Positions 22,412 through 32,941 are shown, counted from the stretch's first letter. The stretch: 64,000 nucleotides of DNA from Endomychus coccineus (GCA_958510875.1 OY294068.1:150138388-150202387), one strand, 5' to 3'. A program made the numbers and translations. Notes: generated by a model from the sequence alone, not told the origin.

Positions 22412-23797
22412 AACCGCATTGGACCTCACATGATCATCCCATGAGAAGGTGCAGTTGGTGGTGATCCCGAGGATTGTTATGGAAGACTTCATAGGAATAG
22501 TTCTACCTGACAGGGATTGTGGGATAGGCCTTCCTGGAAAAGACTCAAGCTTGAGTTTTGGTTGCCTTAAACTACTAGATTATGAGATCCCCATTTCAAA
22601 ATCTTTGCCAGATCTCCATTAATTGCGTCAATCTGTCTTTGTCTCGCTCCTTTGGCTTCATTGGATGGCACGGGGGCTCTAGATGAGAAAGCGATGTGAA
22701 GTGTACCATCATCTGCAAAGCTCTGAACGGGACAGGTGGTCACTTTCAGCAGATCGTTTATATGGAGCAGAAACAGAGTGGGTGCCAAGACAGATCCCTG
22801 TAGAACTCCAGTGTTGATAGCCATTGTATCGGATGATACTCCGTCAACCACTCCATGAAGTGATATATCTGAGAGAAAACTCTATAGTAAGGGACAAAAT
22901 TGGGGTGGTAAACCATATGTCAGAAGTTTCCCAAGAAGGCTTTGGTGCCAGACTCGGTAAAATGCTAACAAAATTGAGATAACTAATGCTACAGCTAGAG
23001 ATTCCCTATGGTTTTCAATAATTAATCACTTTAATTCAGGCGGACATTCTTTGAGAACGACAGGTGGAATTCCGTCTGTTCCATAGACTTTTCGGTATTG
23101 CGATAAACTGAATGGGCCTAATTGTGCACTGACGAAAGACAAGTTCAGGATTATGGCTATTGATGGTAGCAATATTAGGAGGGTCTTTCCCTTGTGGATC
23201 CAAAGTGAAATTTGCCGCAAACATTCCAGCAAAAAGGTTGGCTTTTTCTTGCGGTGTAGTAACCTGTGTGTCATCATCTTATTTTAGGGGATGAAATGAA
23301 CTGGAAGTGAAATTTCTACCAATTGCTTTAGCGAAAGTCCAAAACGAATGGGAGTCATTCGGGCATTCAATAAGATTTGATCCTATTTTGACTCTCCCGA
23401 AGCATTTATTGCTTCATTGCACATATTTCTGGTTTCAACGAATCCATGTCTGGTATCCAGACATGGGTTCCCGCGCCAACGACGGTATGCTGTTTGTTTT
23501 GGAGCGTCGGCTCTAGAACAGATTTTATTGAACCATCGTACACCAGATGATGGTGATTTGTTGGTATGAGGTATGTAAGTTTCCATTCCTAGCCTGATAA
23601 AATCCGAGATCTCTGTGGCACAATGCTATGAATCATCAGATTCAAAACATACGCTTCTCCAAGAAAACTCCGAGAGAAAAATGCCAAACTGTGCATGGAC
23701 GTGTTGCTTTCGTGGAGTGATATAGGTGAAGGTCGTAGTGTTGGGTGAACGATCTAAGTTTCCCAATGGTGCATGGACCTTTACTTCATAGGGATCT
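22412..23797 (-). mobile_element. Jockey-type non-LTR retrotransposon, copy 2, inside Copia
   Basis: Colinear with 6835-8330 of copy 1 in reverse, beginning at the same CAGATCCCTAT and truncated at its 3' side near 22412. The minus strand encodes VSSDTMAINTGVLQGSVLAP and LHINDLLKVTTCPVQSF followed by ADDGTLHIAFSSRAPVPSNE (reverse-transcriptase ADD box, 22851-22567). Upstream pieces include METYIPHTNKSPSSGVRWF. It disrupts Copia between protease and pre-integrase, with loss of some Copia sequence and no visible target duplication. Confidence 0.85.
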
Positions 23798-24204
23798 GGC
23801 TTTTTAGTGAGGAATAAGTCATGCGTATTGGCATAATGATGGTTGTTATCAGTGATCCGTGTTGGTTCACTTCTAATAGATTTCCATGTGCTATTTCAAC
23901 TTTTCCTTTCTTCTCTAATTTTCATTTGTTCTTAAGAATGTTTTTATTGAAACACTTGTGTTCTGTACCATTGCCTAACCTCCAAATGTTTTCAGTGTTT
24001 GCCCGAGCAATCAAAGCTTTAATTTCTTCGCCCTCAGGTAAATCAGTAATAAGGGCTCGAGTACTCGACATAGCATTCTTTTGATTCGAAGAATTATTGC
24101 AGGTTCTTTATCTTTATTTTTCTTAAAGCGACAGTAATTCATTAAATGTCCCTCTTTTCTACGATAATTGCAGATTATTTTGCTTAGCAACGGACATTTT
24201 CTAC

Positions 24205-26064
24205 CAGTGGCGGCTCCTCGAAGGAGGCTAAGGAGGCTCAGCCTCCAATTTATCTTAATGATCATTCTCCATTTTATTTCCTGTTTCTCTGATAATTTTT
24301 AAAATTTTACAATTAATTCCCCGTTCTCAGTAGTTATTTTTAATCTGGCAACAGTGCACTGAGGCTAGACTCTCTATATATCTCAAACGCTGAGCATGTG
24401 TTGTTCAACGCAGTTGCCGTTTTTCCGACCAGTCCGAACGCCAACTGGGTAAATCAGCGAAAACGGCAACACCCTCTGGAGGCTAGCCTGCGGCAGCCGC
24501 TAGCAATCTATGACATACGAGACGTGCGTTCTGCTGACTGCTGAGTAGGTTAGTCAGTGCTTGTTTGTTTATGTGTTGTCACACCAAGTAAGGTTAGATT
24601 GTTGTCTGTTGTAAATTTAAAATGAGTGTTAGCGAGTTAGTTGCTGCCTTTTAGAAAATCCATTTAGTGAGTTAACATATGATAAAAGTGTTTCTTTTAA
24701 ATAAACGACCTTTACCGGATTTGAAAGGATTAGTAATGTCAGGTAACTATCAAAATCGATCATTGTCAATACTAATAGTAATATTGACAAGACGAAGTTT
24801 TAAAAAAATCATTGATTTCCCTGTAATGCTCGAACTCGATGGAATTTTACATCACGTGCAGTATTTACCATCCATAAAAATAAAGACAAATTAATGGAAA
24901 CATTTGATTTTGTATTAAACAGTGATGACTTTTCAACAGATCAGGTTTCATTAAATGCTGCTGTTGGTTTAAAATCTTATTTAGAAAATGAAGAATTTTT
25001 GTTTTTTCTTGATAATTTTAAATTAATATTTGATCAAACTGATCTTATTTTCTAAATTTTACAACATAAATTCAAGCGATCGTTTGAAACATCTCATTGG
25101 AAAAATTTCAAGTTTCCGTAATACAGAATTTCATTTTAATATTTTATTTGAAAATTTTTCAACTGATGAGGCTCCTCCCGCGAAAAGGAGGAAAACATAT
25201 AATTTGGTAGACAAGAAACTACATTAAACAACTTTTTTATGAAATTTTAGATACAATTAAAAGTCAAATTGAGATTCGATTTTCCGATTTACCTGAATTG
25301 AAGTTTTTTGACTTGACGAATAGAAGATTTTTCGAATCTTTTTCAAAAGAGTTCCCCAATACACTTTAAGATAACTTAGTTCTAAAATATAAATTTTTTG
25401 ATAAAATAGCACGGCACAATGAATTATGCTTTATATACTCGGGTAAAGATATTTTAGGCCAGTATGACAGTCACGCCGATATGATAAAATATATGATAGA
25501 CAATGATTTGCAACAAGTTTTACCTCAGTTTTATAAACTACTTTGTTTGACAGTCACCATTTCTGTCACGTCGGCATCGGTGGAGAGATCATTTTCTACT
25601 CTCAAACGAATTAAAACTTACATGCCAAATACAATGGGCCAAAATCGTTATACAATGTTAGTTTAATATCTATTGAAAAAGATTTAGTAAAACACTCAAA
25701 ACAAAATGATACATTTTTTGATAATATTGTTGATCATTTTTCGCAAACTAAAGACCGTAGAATTCCGTTAATATATTTAAAAAAATAATAGAATTAATAA
25801 AAAAAAAAAAATATGAAAAATTCCAAAAAAAGAAAAAATATTAAAAATCCAAAAAAAATAAAAGACAAAAAACGAATGAAAAAATTTTTTGGCAAGAGAA
25901 ACTCTATACCTCCACGTTGGTTCTTGCTGGGTAACAATTAATTTTGTCACTGAAGTAGCTGGTACGGTCGCTGTGCAAAGGTTAAAAGGCTGTGAATAGA
26001 GTATATTTTTACAAAAACGTTTTATGTACAGCCTCCTCTCTCAAAAATTCACGAGCCGCCACTG
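24205..26064 (+). mobile_element. hAT transposon (ZMYM1-like clade), internally decayed, inside Copia gag
   Basis: Ends CAGTGGCGGCTC (24205) and GAGCCGCCACTG (to 26064) are perfect inverted repeats. TTTTCTAC lies directly left (24197-24204) and recurs on the right at 26070-26077 after five extra T, so an 8-bp hAT duplication with poly-T expansion is likely. The plus strand encodes MSVSELVAAF near 24621 and VTISVTSASVERSFSTLKRI (25481-25666), the hAT C-terminal dimerisation segment. Many stops; a non-autonomous relic. Confidence 0.88.
25481..25666 (+). pseudogene. hAT transposase dimerisation domain fragment
   Basis: Residues LPQFYKLLCLTVTISVTSAS then VERSFSTLKRIKTYMPNTMG match the conserved C-terminal dimerisation motif of hAT transposases (SVERSFS). 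The catalytic core upstream is shifted and stop-riddled. The following IYLLKKI-type tail (to about 25790) is in another frame. Confidence 0.85.
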
Positions 26065-26650
26065 TTTTTTTTTCTACTCATGTGGCCTTCTTTGTTGCAA
26101 CAAAATCTACTTACTAAAGCTGTAGATTGTTCTGCTTAGTTAATACTTTCTTCCTCAACCATTAACCTTGTTAAAAGTTCCGTAGGTGTTTGTTTTTCTG
26201 CTGGGGTGGATTCTCAAGCTGATACAAAATGTTTCATTGAATCTGGTAATGCCATTAACAATTTCGTTATTACCATCTTTCCACCGATTACTTCTACTAT
26301 ACCTTTCAGGTTTCCGTGAATTTCCTCTCAATTTGTAATACAAATTCGGCAATACTATCGCTAAATTCGAAATTGAAATATCTGCTTTAACAGATGCACT
26401 ACTTGACGTGATTTGTGTTCGTACATAGCATTCAACTTCTTCCACATGTTAAAATGTGTTTATTTCATGTGCTTTGGCGTCTTTTCGAATCCCTTGATCC
26501 ATTGGCTCATTGAAATTGCCGTAACTATGTCAAATAGTCCCTTTTGTTTTAAAATAACCAGGACTTAAAACTTCCACGTAGTCCAGTTTTCATCGGTTAA
26601 TTTAACCTTGTTCCATGTTTGTTCAGACTTCTTCTTTACTTATTCTAACC

Positions 26651-27215
26651 ACGCCAGTATTCCTAAAGAAACTTGTTTATTTTAAAACAACAACAAAAAT
26701 AACACCAACTTACGGCGAGTTTGGGCCCACAACCTGTAGATGTTTGTATTTTGATACTAAACGCAACGGATTATTATTTATAGTAGTGTTTATTGTTGCA
26801 ATGGAATAGAACAAAAAATAAGTGAAACATTCGTTTTATTGATGACAGACTGGAATCTACTAACTGTATGAACAGACCAATGTTGCCAATATTTGTTTTC
26901 ATTGTTCTTTCCAAGAAAATGACCAGATCGATACGTATTCAGTACCTATTATAGTTCTAGTTATGTTCTAGTGTAAAATGTGGTTTTATTTCTTCAACTT
27001 TTTTCTTCAACAAGGTTTTGTAAATACTTACGGTTCCTACAAATGTACACAATATAAATACTGAGAAAAAACTCTAAAATTGAATTTGATTTCAATAAAA
27101 TTTTCATATTATCATAGCAGGAACTATTGTTGCTAAGGAAATGTTGTACATATTGTTGTAAACAAATTTTGCTGCTACCAAACTCAAATTAAAAATTCAG
27201 GAAAAGCAACACAAA
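26651..27215. other. Stretch upstream of Copia gag without recognised content
   Basis: Could hold the Copia 5' leader or LTR, but no paired LTR was found. The region just before 27221 may be the leader of Crypton 4; no palindrome like those of the other Cryptons was seen. Confidence 0.35.
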
Positions 27216-27223
27216 CGATAATG

Positions 27224-28450
27224 ATGAAATCGAAAGACGTCTACAACAAAGAATATCTCAAATTACAAAACTGGATGACAGAAAAACGTCTAGTCTATAT
27301 AGTCGAGGAAATAAAGCACTACAAACTTGGTGCAGTTGAATGGATTGAGATGCGGTTTTCTGCATTCGATTCAGAAAGTGATTTAGAAAATTTTTCCGGT
27401 ATTTTTTTTTTGCGGAAAAAATTTATTGCATTTCTACAGCAAAAAAATGCATTTTTCTGAGTGCACTTTTTGAGGCGAATAAAAATACGGACTCTGAAGG
27501 AATTTGTTAATTTTCTTCATTAAATGTAACAAATTCTGGCTCTCGGGGGTTTTCAAAGTCGCCGATCATGACTAACACGCACACTGTGTTCTGCAAATTA
27601 CCTGGAGGCGTTTCCGGGTCTCTGTGTATCTACATCATCTTTTAGGAATTTGTTCATTTTTCTTCGTAAAATGTAACAAATTCTGGCTCTCGGGGGGGTT
27701 TTCAAAGGCGCCGATCACGACTATGACATTCACAATGTTCTGCAAATTACCTGAGGGTGTTTCTGGGTCTCTGTGTATGTACGTCATCTTCTGGGCATGA
27801 ACTTTTTGAGTATCATAATCGAGATCGGCGAATTCGAAAACCCCCGAGATCAAGAATTTGTTAGATTTTATAAAGAAAATGAACAAATTCCTAGAAGATG
27901 TCGTAGTTACCCAGTCTCAGGGTACCACCAGGTATTGCAGTTTTTTCACGTCGTAATCATCACTAGTAACCTTTATATCACCTCTTGAACAGTTAACAAA
28001 TATTAAAGATAATTTTTTAATTAATTTCATCGATTTCTAGCGCGTCAGGACGCCCGGATATCCCGGGGGAGGTTCAAGGGGACTTTAGAGAATTTTTTTG
28101 ATAGCATATTCGTGTTCAGCGACCCCAAAAATCCCCGAGAAACCAATTCGAGTCCGTTTTTTTTATTCACCTCAAAAAGTGCACTCAGGAAAATGCATTT
28201 GTTGGCTGTAGAAATGCAATAAATTTTTTCCGCAAAACAAAAATACCGGACAAATATTCTAAATTACTTTCTGAATCGAATACAGAAAACCGCATCTCAA
28301 TCCATCCAACTGCGCCGGGTTTGGAATGTGGAATGCTTTATTTCCTCGACTAAGAATATTAATGAAGCTGTGTTGCTTGGATATTTCGGCGAACTCGCTG
28401 AAAGTTCCATATGCTCCAAATATTCAATGATAAAGATATTAACATTGCCA
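27224..28450 (+). pseudogene. Crypton-like tyrosine recombinase N-terminus split by a foldback (Crypton 4)
   Basis: MKSKDVYNKEYLKLQNWMTE (27224 on) resembles the SAM-like N-terminal segment of Crypton 3 (AVYKKEYEVYLEWLTRKN). After the foldback at 27300-28352 the expected continuation appears: NINEAVLLGYFGELAE, then SICSKYSMIKI (28357-28440). It equals ATETVFLAYFQEL and TLWSKYSMLK of related copies. Catalytic domains are absent. The two halves fit together well, which supports both the family call and the insertion. Confidence 0.65.
27300..28352. mobile_element. Foldback-type element C inside Crypton 4
   Basis: Ends TAGTCGAGGAAATAAAGCA (27300) and its inverse ending at 28352. Arms of about 190 bp (to about 27490 and from about 28150) share GGATTGAGATGCGGTTTTCT and GAGTGCACTTTTTGAGG. 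The loop holds a 147-bp direct duplication (TTCTGGCTCTCGGGGG at 27534 and 27681) and a partial inverted third copy near 27820-27900. No protein and no clear target duplication. Confidence 0.75.
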
Positions 28451-28619
28451 ATTACCTTAAGTTAAGCTAATATTTGAAGCAAAGGTTAAAAGTAAACCTA
28501 GCCATAAAAGCCTAAAGACCTGCCTAGAGAAATTTGATAACCAAATAATGAAACATGAATCAACGTTTTCTGCAGGCAATCTAACTATTACCTGATTTTT
28601 AATGTGAATTCTAATAAAT

Positions 28620-28760
28620 AATCTGTATAAATTCTCGGGAAATAGGTCACACTAACACATATGTTATGATTTTCGTCTTTACCCACGTTTCGGTCTCACG
28701 ACCATCATCAGAAGACGTATCAATACTTAAAACTGGATTTCTTAAAACTAATGGTATCAA
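28620..28760 (-). mobile_element. Penelope-like 3' end only
   Basis: Inverse of 31110-31250: hammerhead motif plus GTTAGTGTGACCTATTTC and flanks. Only the terminal part remains, pointing away from the plus-strand copy ending at 31270. The unclassified protein gene lies between the two outward-facing 3' ends. Confidence 0.7.
28674..28717 (-). ncRNA. Hammerhead ribozyme motif, Penelope-associated, copy 2
   Basis: On the minus strand: CGTCTT (stem I), CTGATGA (28711-28705), GGTC-GTGA-GACC stem II (28703-28692), GAAAC (28691-28687), a short stem III, the UA cleavage dinucleotide (28681-28680) and AAGACG closing a 6-bp stem I. All core positions are canonical. Stem III has a G-G mismatch that leaves two pairs. 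This is the best preserved of the three motifs. Confidence 0.7.
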
Positions 28761-29080
28761 GCACAAAGCGCCCTTATCGCACTAATTACACTGGTCTACA
28801 GTGGTTTTGTTGCCCTAGATATAAGGTCGATTTTGGATATATTTATGCTCACAATTCATGAAACTATCAATGATTTTGTAAGATTTGCTCTCGTTTATTT
28901 TTAAATATTTATTTTCATTTTACATTACAAAAATCGGAAAACATGGAACAAAATAACAGATATATTTATTACCTATGTCAGTTTTATTATGAAAAATAAG
29001 GATACATCGAAGTAAACAGAGAGAAAAATGTCGAAAATATATGTTATATTACAATAAAACGCCTTTTATGAGCTTTTCTT

Positions 29081-29870
29081 TTATAATTTTCCAGTGGACA
29101 ATCTCTTTTGAAAAACCAGCAGTAATCTGGCCATCATGTGACGAATGGACCGACCCTGATACCTTTGTTCCATCACTTTTAGATCCTGGTGGAACCGCTC
29201 TCCCTGTTCCTCACTATAATTTCCTAAATTATCCGGAAATGTATCCAGATGATTGCGGAGATAGTGTAACTTGATACTCATATTAGCTCCTAGAGTCTGA
29301 AAGTTTGGTAGCATATTTTGCACAATTTGGCGGTTTATGGTTACCTAGGAAATTTTTGACTACCAACACAAAACTTTTCCAAGCTTCACTGTCCGGAACA
29401 GTCATAACTTTGATAAAATCTGTATATCTTTCATTAATTGCCGTATTTGAGGACCATCATATATTCCACCTTTCAACTTTTCCATACTAAGCTTCGGAAA
29501 TTTTCTACAAACTTAATTAAAACAATCTCTTTCCTTGTCCAACGCTTTGACAAATTGCTTTATCATTTCTAACTTGATATGTAATGGTGGAAGTATGATT
29601 TTGTCTCTGCTTACCAACGGCTCCCTTATTACATTGGCTTTGCCGACCGTTAAAAAATTTCTTACAGGCCAAACATCTTGTTTCCAATGAAGTTGCTTAG
29701 CTCTACTGTCCCACATACAAATGAAGCAAGGGTATTTCGTGTATCCACTTCGTTGATCGAGTAAAAAATTGACCATTTTCAAATCCACACAGATCGGCCT
29801 TTGATGCTCCGAGTAATTAATTTTTTCTAAAACAATTTTATATTTTCGTACTCTTGTTTGAGTTTTGTTG
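29081..29870 (-). pseudogene. Unclassified multicopy arthropod protein (GERFHQD family)
   Basis: Minus strand encodes, in order: YSEHQRPICVDLKMVNFLL, YTKYPCFICMWDSRAKQLHW, ILPPLHIKLEMIKQFVKALD, KFPKLSMEKLKGGIYDGPQI (after a stop), LGANMSIKLHYLRNHLDTFP and EEQGERFHQDLKVMEQRYQG. From memory, this order of motifs is common in uncharacterised, high-copy proteins of arthropod genomes that behave like mobile-element genes. I know no assigned biochemical function. A CFIC...HW cluster could bind zinc (inference). A stop near 29513 and frame changes make it a relic. Confidence 0.7.
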
Positions 29871-30389
29871 AATGCGCAATTGGAATTGATGCATATTTAT
29901 TTCCATTGTGCAGTAAGACGCATTTTAAACAAAGTGTTAACACATGACAACTTACACAGATTCACATGTAAGTACTTCAATATTGTCAAATAACTGAGAT
30001 CTCAGCCGTTCTGCTGGGTGAGGGGCCTGAGAGTGGGGATCACGTGATGTTTGTATGCGCGAAAAAGGTGCGCAGAACCCTAATCATGACTGGAAATATT
30101 AATTTTATTACTAACAAGCCGATAATTGATCGAAATATAAGATATGCAATTATCATAAAAACAAAAGCACATTCAATACTTTCATGAATAAATTCGTAAT
30201 CTGGGCACTTGAAAATATCAAAATTTGCTAAGATATTCAAGGCAACAAAAATTTTTTTTTTTTGTAGAGCTGTGTTATTAATCTATGAAAACCTGAAAGG
30301 TATAGGAGAAGAAACCGGTAAAAAGATGGTAATAACAATACCATACATTCCGGAGACCTCAGAGCAAATTAAAAAATGTTAAAAAAATT

Positions 30390-30790
30390 ATGATACAAAT
30401 GTTGCGCATAAACCTACTGACTGTGTTTTTAAATATTTTTCAAATCTAAATCCTTCAATACCTAACGATAAACAAACCCACACAGTATATAAATTAAATT
30501 GTTTAGATTGCAATACAGGAATCTCTAAACAGTATTTACAAAAAACAATCTATGGTTATGAGTATAGTACTAGAAACAAAAAGTTAGTAAATCCCACTGA
30601 CCTCGCTAAACATTATTTTGATTATAACAATCAATTCGATTACCAAAATGTTGATATCTTAACTAAAGAAACCAATGATTATAAAAGATCTACTCTGGAG
30701 ATGATTCACAAAAATTGTGACTCCAAGTTTGTAAATCATAGAGCAGATGTTCAATCATTAAGTCAGATTTATACGAATTTAATTAATTAA
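30390..30790 (+). pseudogene. Penelope GIY-YIG endonuclease C-terminus
   Basis: Plus strand reads DKQTHSVYKLNCLDC, QYLQKTIYGYEYSTRNKKLV, DLAKHYFDYNNQFDYQNVDI and RSTLEMIHKNCDSKFVNHRA, ending SQIYTNLIN-stop. The pattern matches the Penelope GIY-YIG domain, though the YVGQT strand is altered (NTGISKQYLQK). The upstream linker and polymerase are missing. The family differs from the copy at 61.9 kb. Confidence 0.8.
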
Positions 30791-31141
30791 AACCCTTGCA
30801 ATTCCTACATGCGTCTTCATAATGTTAAAAGTATATTTTAGGTGGAATGCTAAAATAGTGATATTTCTAAAAGGTCTGATAACATTTTTCTATTACCTCA
30901 TAAATCTTTAACATCTGGTTCGAAAGTGGATACTTGAGCGTCATATTTTTTGCTTGAAATGACCTCGAATATTATGAGAAAATTGCTATGCAGTGAATTC
31001 TTGATACATTTTCGTATACTTAAAACTTACTCAAAACTTTAATGTGTTACAATTTCGATAACTCTTGTTTCTGTTTGTTTCAGCGACGTGGGCATTTGCA
31101 ATTGAAATTAGTTTTAAGAAATCCCGTTTTTCACATTGATA

Positions 31142-31185
31142 CGTCTTCTGATGATGGTCGTGAGACCGAAACATACGCAAAGACG
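31142..31185 (+). ncRNA. Hammerhead ribozyme motif, Penelope-associated, copy 3
   Basis: CTGATGA at 31148-31154, stem II GGTC-GTGA-GACC (31156-31167), GAAAC at 31168-31172, and stem I CGTCTT/AAGACG (31142-31147 with 31180-31185), all intact. The base before the cleavage position is C (31178) rather than U, so the NUH rule is broken and self-cleavage is probably lost. Confidence 0.65.
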
Positions 31186-31509
31186 AAAATAATAAGTATA
31201 TTTGTTAGTGTGACCTATTTTCATAGAATTTATATATATTTCATACTGGGTCAAGAATCATTATTAACTAAATAATGTTACGTAGATACTTACATTATAA
31301 TTAAATTCATATTCTATAATTTTATTAATAAATTGTTGAGTTCCCAAAAGTACACTATTATGTGGTTGGTGACTAAGCAATAAAAACACAAGCATGAAAT
31401 AGTATGCCTTAGATGTTTTTATTTTCTGATGACGTCTCATAATGACATGACATATCGACTATTTTCAGTGTCAAAATTACATGCTTTTTCGAACTGTGTA
31501 CTCTAATGA

Positions 31510-31540
31510 TTTCATTATAGTACTGAGTACTATAATGAAA
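31510..31540. repeat. Perfect palindrome at the 3' side of Crypton 2
   Basis: Fifteen-base arms TTTCATTATAGTACT and AGTACTATAATGAAA around a single G. Same motif type as the palindrome cluster at 17198-17282 downstream of Crypton 1, with conserved CATTATRGTACT. Confidence 0.75.
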
Positions 31541-31727
31541 TGAAATGATTACAAACACACAAGTAACAAATTTCGTCGACTAATGACTCCATAAAGTAAT
31601 CCCTTGAACATCCCTTTAAATAGGCTACAAACACCTTTTTATGGGCGATATTCTCAATGTTTCCTCTGATTACACCTATCTTCGTACCGGTCATAATTAT
31701 TTTCAGACATTTCTCAGAATCGCTCAT
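31541..31727 (-). pseudogene. Crypton-like recombinase N-terminus, internally deleted (Crypton 2)
   Basis: Minus-strand start MSDSEKCLK at 31727 parallels MSDSETG of Crypton 1. A shifted frame gives NYDRYEDRCNQRKH, equivalent to NRYEEWRSANKNK. The first frame then resumes with KKVFVAYLKGCSRDYF, equivalent to TVFLAYFQEL. Only about 60 codons remain before the 3' palindrome, so nearly all of the recombinase, including the catalytic residues, is gone. It looks like a deletion derivative keeping both terminal palindromes. Confidence 0.6.
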
Positions 31728-31929
31728 GTTTTTCAAAAACACTCAAGAAAACTTCAGAAAGAAATTTTGTTATAAACAGTATCCTAGTAGTTTCAACGCG
31801 TCATAGCAACAACGGTGTCCACTTGAATATCGGTTGAAAAGAATTATTGTCAAAGAGGTTGTAAATGCAATCGAAATTCATTCAAATTCCTGACAGACGA
31901 TAAAATTTTCTATGTAATTCGGATCATGA

Positions 31930-32012
31930 ATGATCATTATGGTACACGCCGTCTTATCAGCCTCTGCTGCGGTCTTGTCTGACATTATTCACTAGCCATG
32001 ATCATAATGATC
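31930..32012. repeat. Palindrome upstream of Crypton 2
   Basis: ATCATTATGGTAC near 31932 faces GATCATAATGAT near 32000, with a weakly paired centre around GCCTCTGCTGCGG. It lies about 200 nt upstream of the minus-strand start at 31727. Confidence 0.6.
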
Positions 32013-32039
32013 GTTATTATGATCCTTATAACATAAAGG

Positions 32040-32941
32040 ACTATTACATACAGTGCGAAACTATAGATATATCAGTACTCAAATTCGAGTTCAGATCCGT
32101 CCCTGTCACAAAATATATCCTTTAAAGTAGTGTATATTGATTTGCGATTCAAAAGCGAGAATTCGTGGCTTGGGCTATGCTCAAAACAACTTAATTAAGT
32201 TCGCCATTAGGATGCAAATTTTTGGAAATAATCAACCTTGAAACTCAGCGTTAATTTCCACGCAATGGAGCATACCATCACGCACCATTCTCGTTATTAT
32301 TATTTAGACGGAGCTAGCTTTGACAAAACATCGTTATAAGCGAAGTCTGTTTGCCCCTTAGTATTTTGCAAATTGAAAGAAGGTATTACGAAAGTTTTAA
32401 TAATGTAAACGGGCAAAGTTGCGAGCAAAACACCTCGTTAAAATTTCAACGTATGGATATTAAGTATTTAACGACACGTTACTTAAGTGGTTGTATATAA
32501 AAGTTTGAAATGTTGTATTATTTAAAGAGAACTTAGGATGAAACGATGTAGAATGTAGACTGTGGAGTGAACTTCAAATGTGAGGTGGATGTGAAGTGGC
32601 TAACGGTGTAAATGTTAAATTTCAATTTTTGCGTAGTTTATTCTTTCAAAGTTTCAATGCGATTCCACATTCAAGTTTCTGAACTTTTCGTAGTCTTTCT
32701 ATATTCACCTGCATTGACGTATGCTATTTCACTGGGTCGAACATATATTATCCATTATCTTGGAACTGTTCAAGAGCAAAGCAAGATCTGTTGCATAGTT
32801 GTAATTTCTATCTTTTTCTACAAGAAAATATTAAGAAATTCATATAAGATGACCCAATTTAGGGTAAAAATAGTGTATTGACTCGTGAATTAATACTATT
32901 TATTAACACCCTTACGGATGTTGAACTACAATTAGAAAGAT
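32040..32941. other. Stretch without recognised genes
   Basis: The 89-codon frame at 32612-32881 is hydrophobic but resembles no family I know. No repeats seen. Confidence 0.35.

Larger units (their letters stand above)
23850..26640 (-). pseudogene. Copia gag-protease, decayed and split by a hAT element
   Basis: Minus strand from about 26625: TWNKVKLTDENWTTWKF, MVITKLLMALPDSMKHFV and ESTPAEKQTPTELLTRLMVE, hallmarks of Copia gag. Two CCHC zinc knuckles follow: CCNKEGHMSRKC, split by the hAT insertion at 24205-26064, and ICNYRRKEGHLMNYC, where a Cys has become Arg. Beyond these, NTENIWRLGNGTEHKCFNKN sits where protease has its DSGA active site; the catalytic Asp is lost. Nucleocapsid and protease functions are both inactivated. 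Confidence 0.8.
22180..26650 (-). mobile_element. Copia (Ty1/copia) retrotransposon remnant, split by two insertions
   Basis: Minus-strand order: gag (about 26640-26100), zinc knuckles (either side of the hAT insertion), decayed protease (about 24110-23850), Jockey insertion, then GAG-pre-integrase (about 22410-22180). Integrase and reverse transcriptase were not found, and no LTR pair was recognised. Many in-frame stops; it is an old remnant. Confidence 0.8.
30290..31270 (+). mobile_element. Penelope-like element, 3' half with GIY-YIG remnant
   Basis: Carries the C-terminal endonuclease region (30390-30790), a 3' untranslated region and the hammerhead at 31142-31185, ending near TTAGTGTGACCTATTTTC and about 50 bp beyond. 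No reverse transcriptase is present, so it is 5' truncated. It is colinear with 11610-13010. Confidence 0.75.

Noticed and set aside
27520..27800. Two spaced direct repeats considered as a CRISPR-like array
   Set aside because: Only two long units of 147 bp in a foldback loop of an insect genome; no short repeat/spacer pattern.
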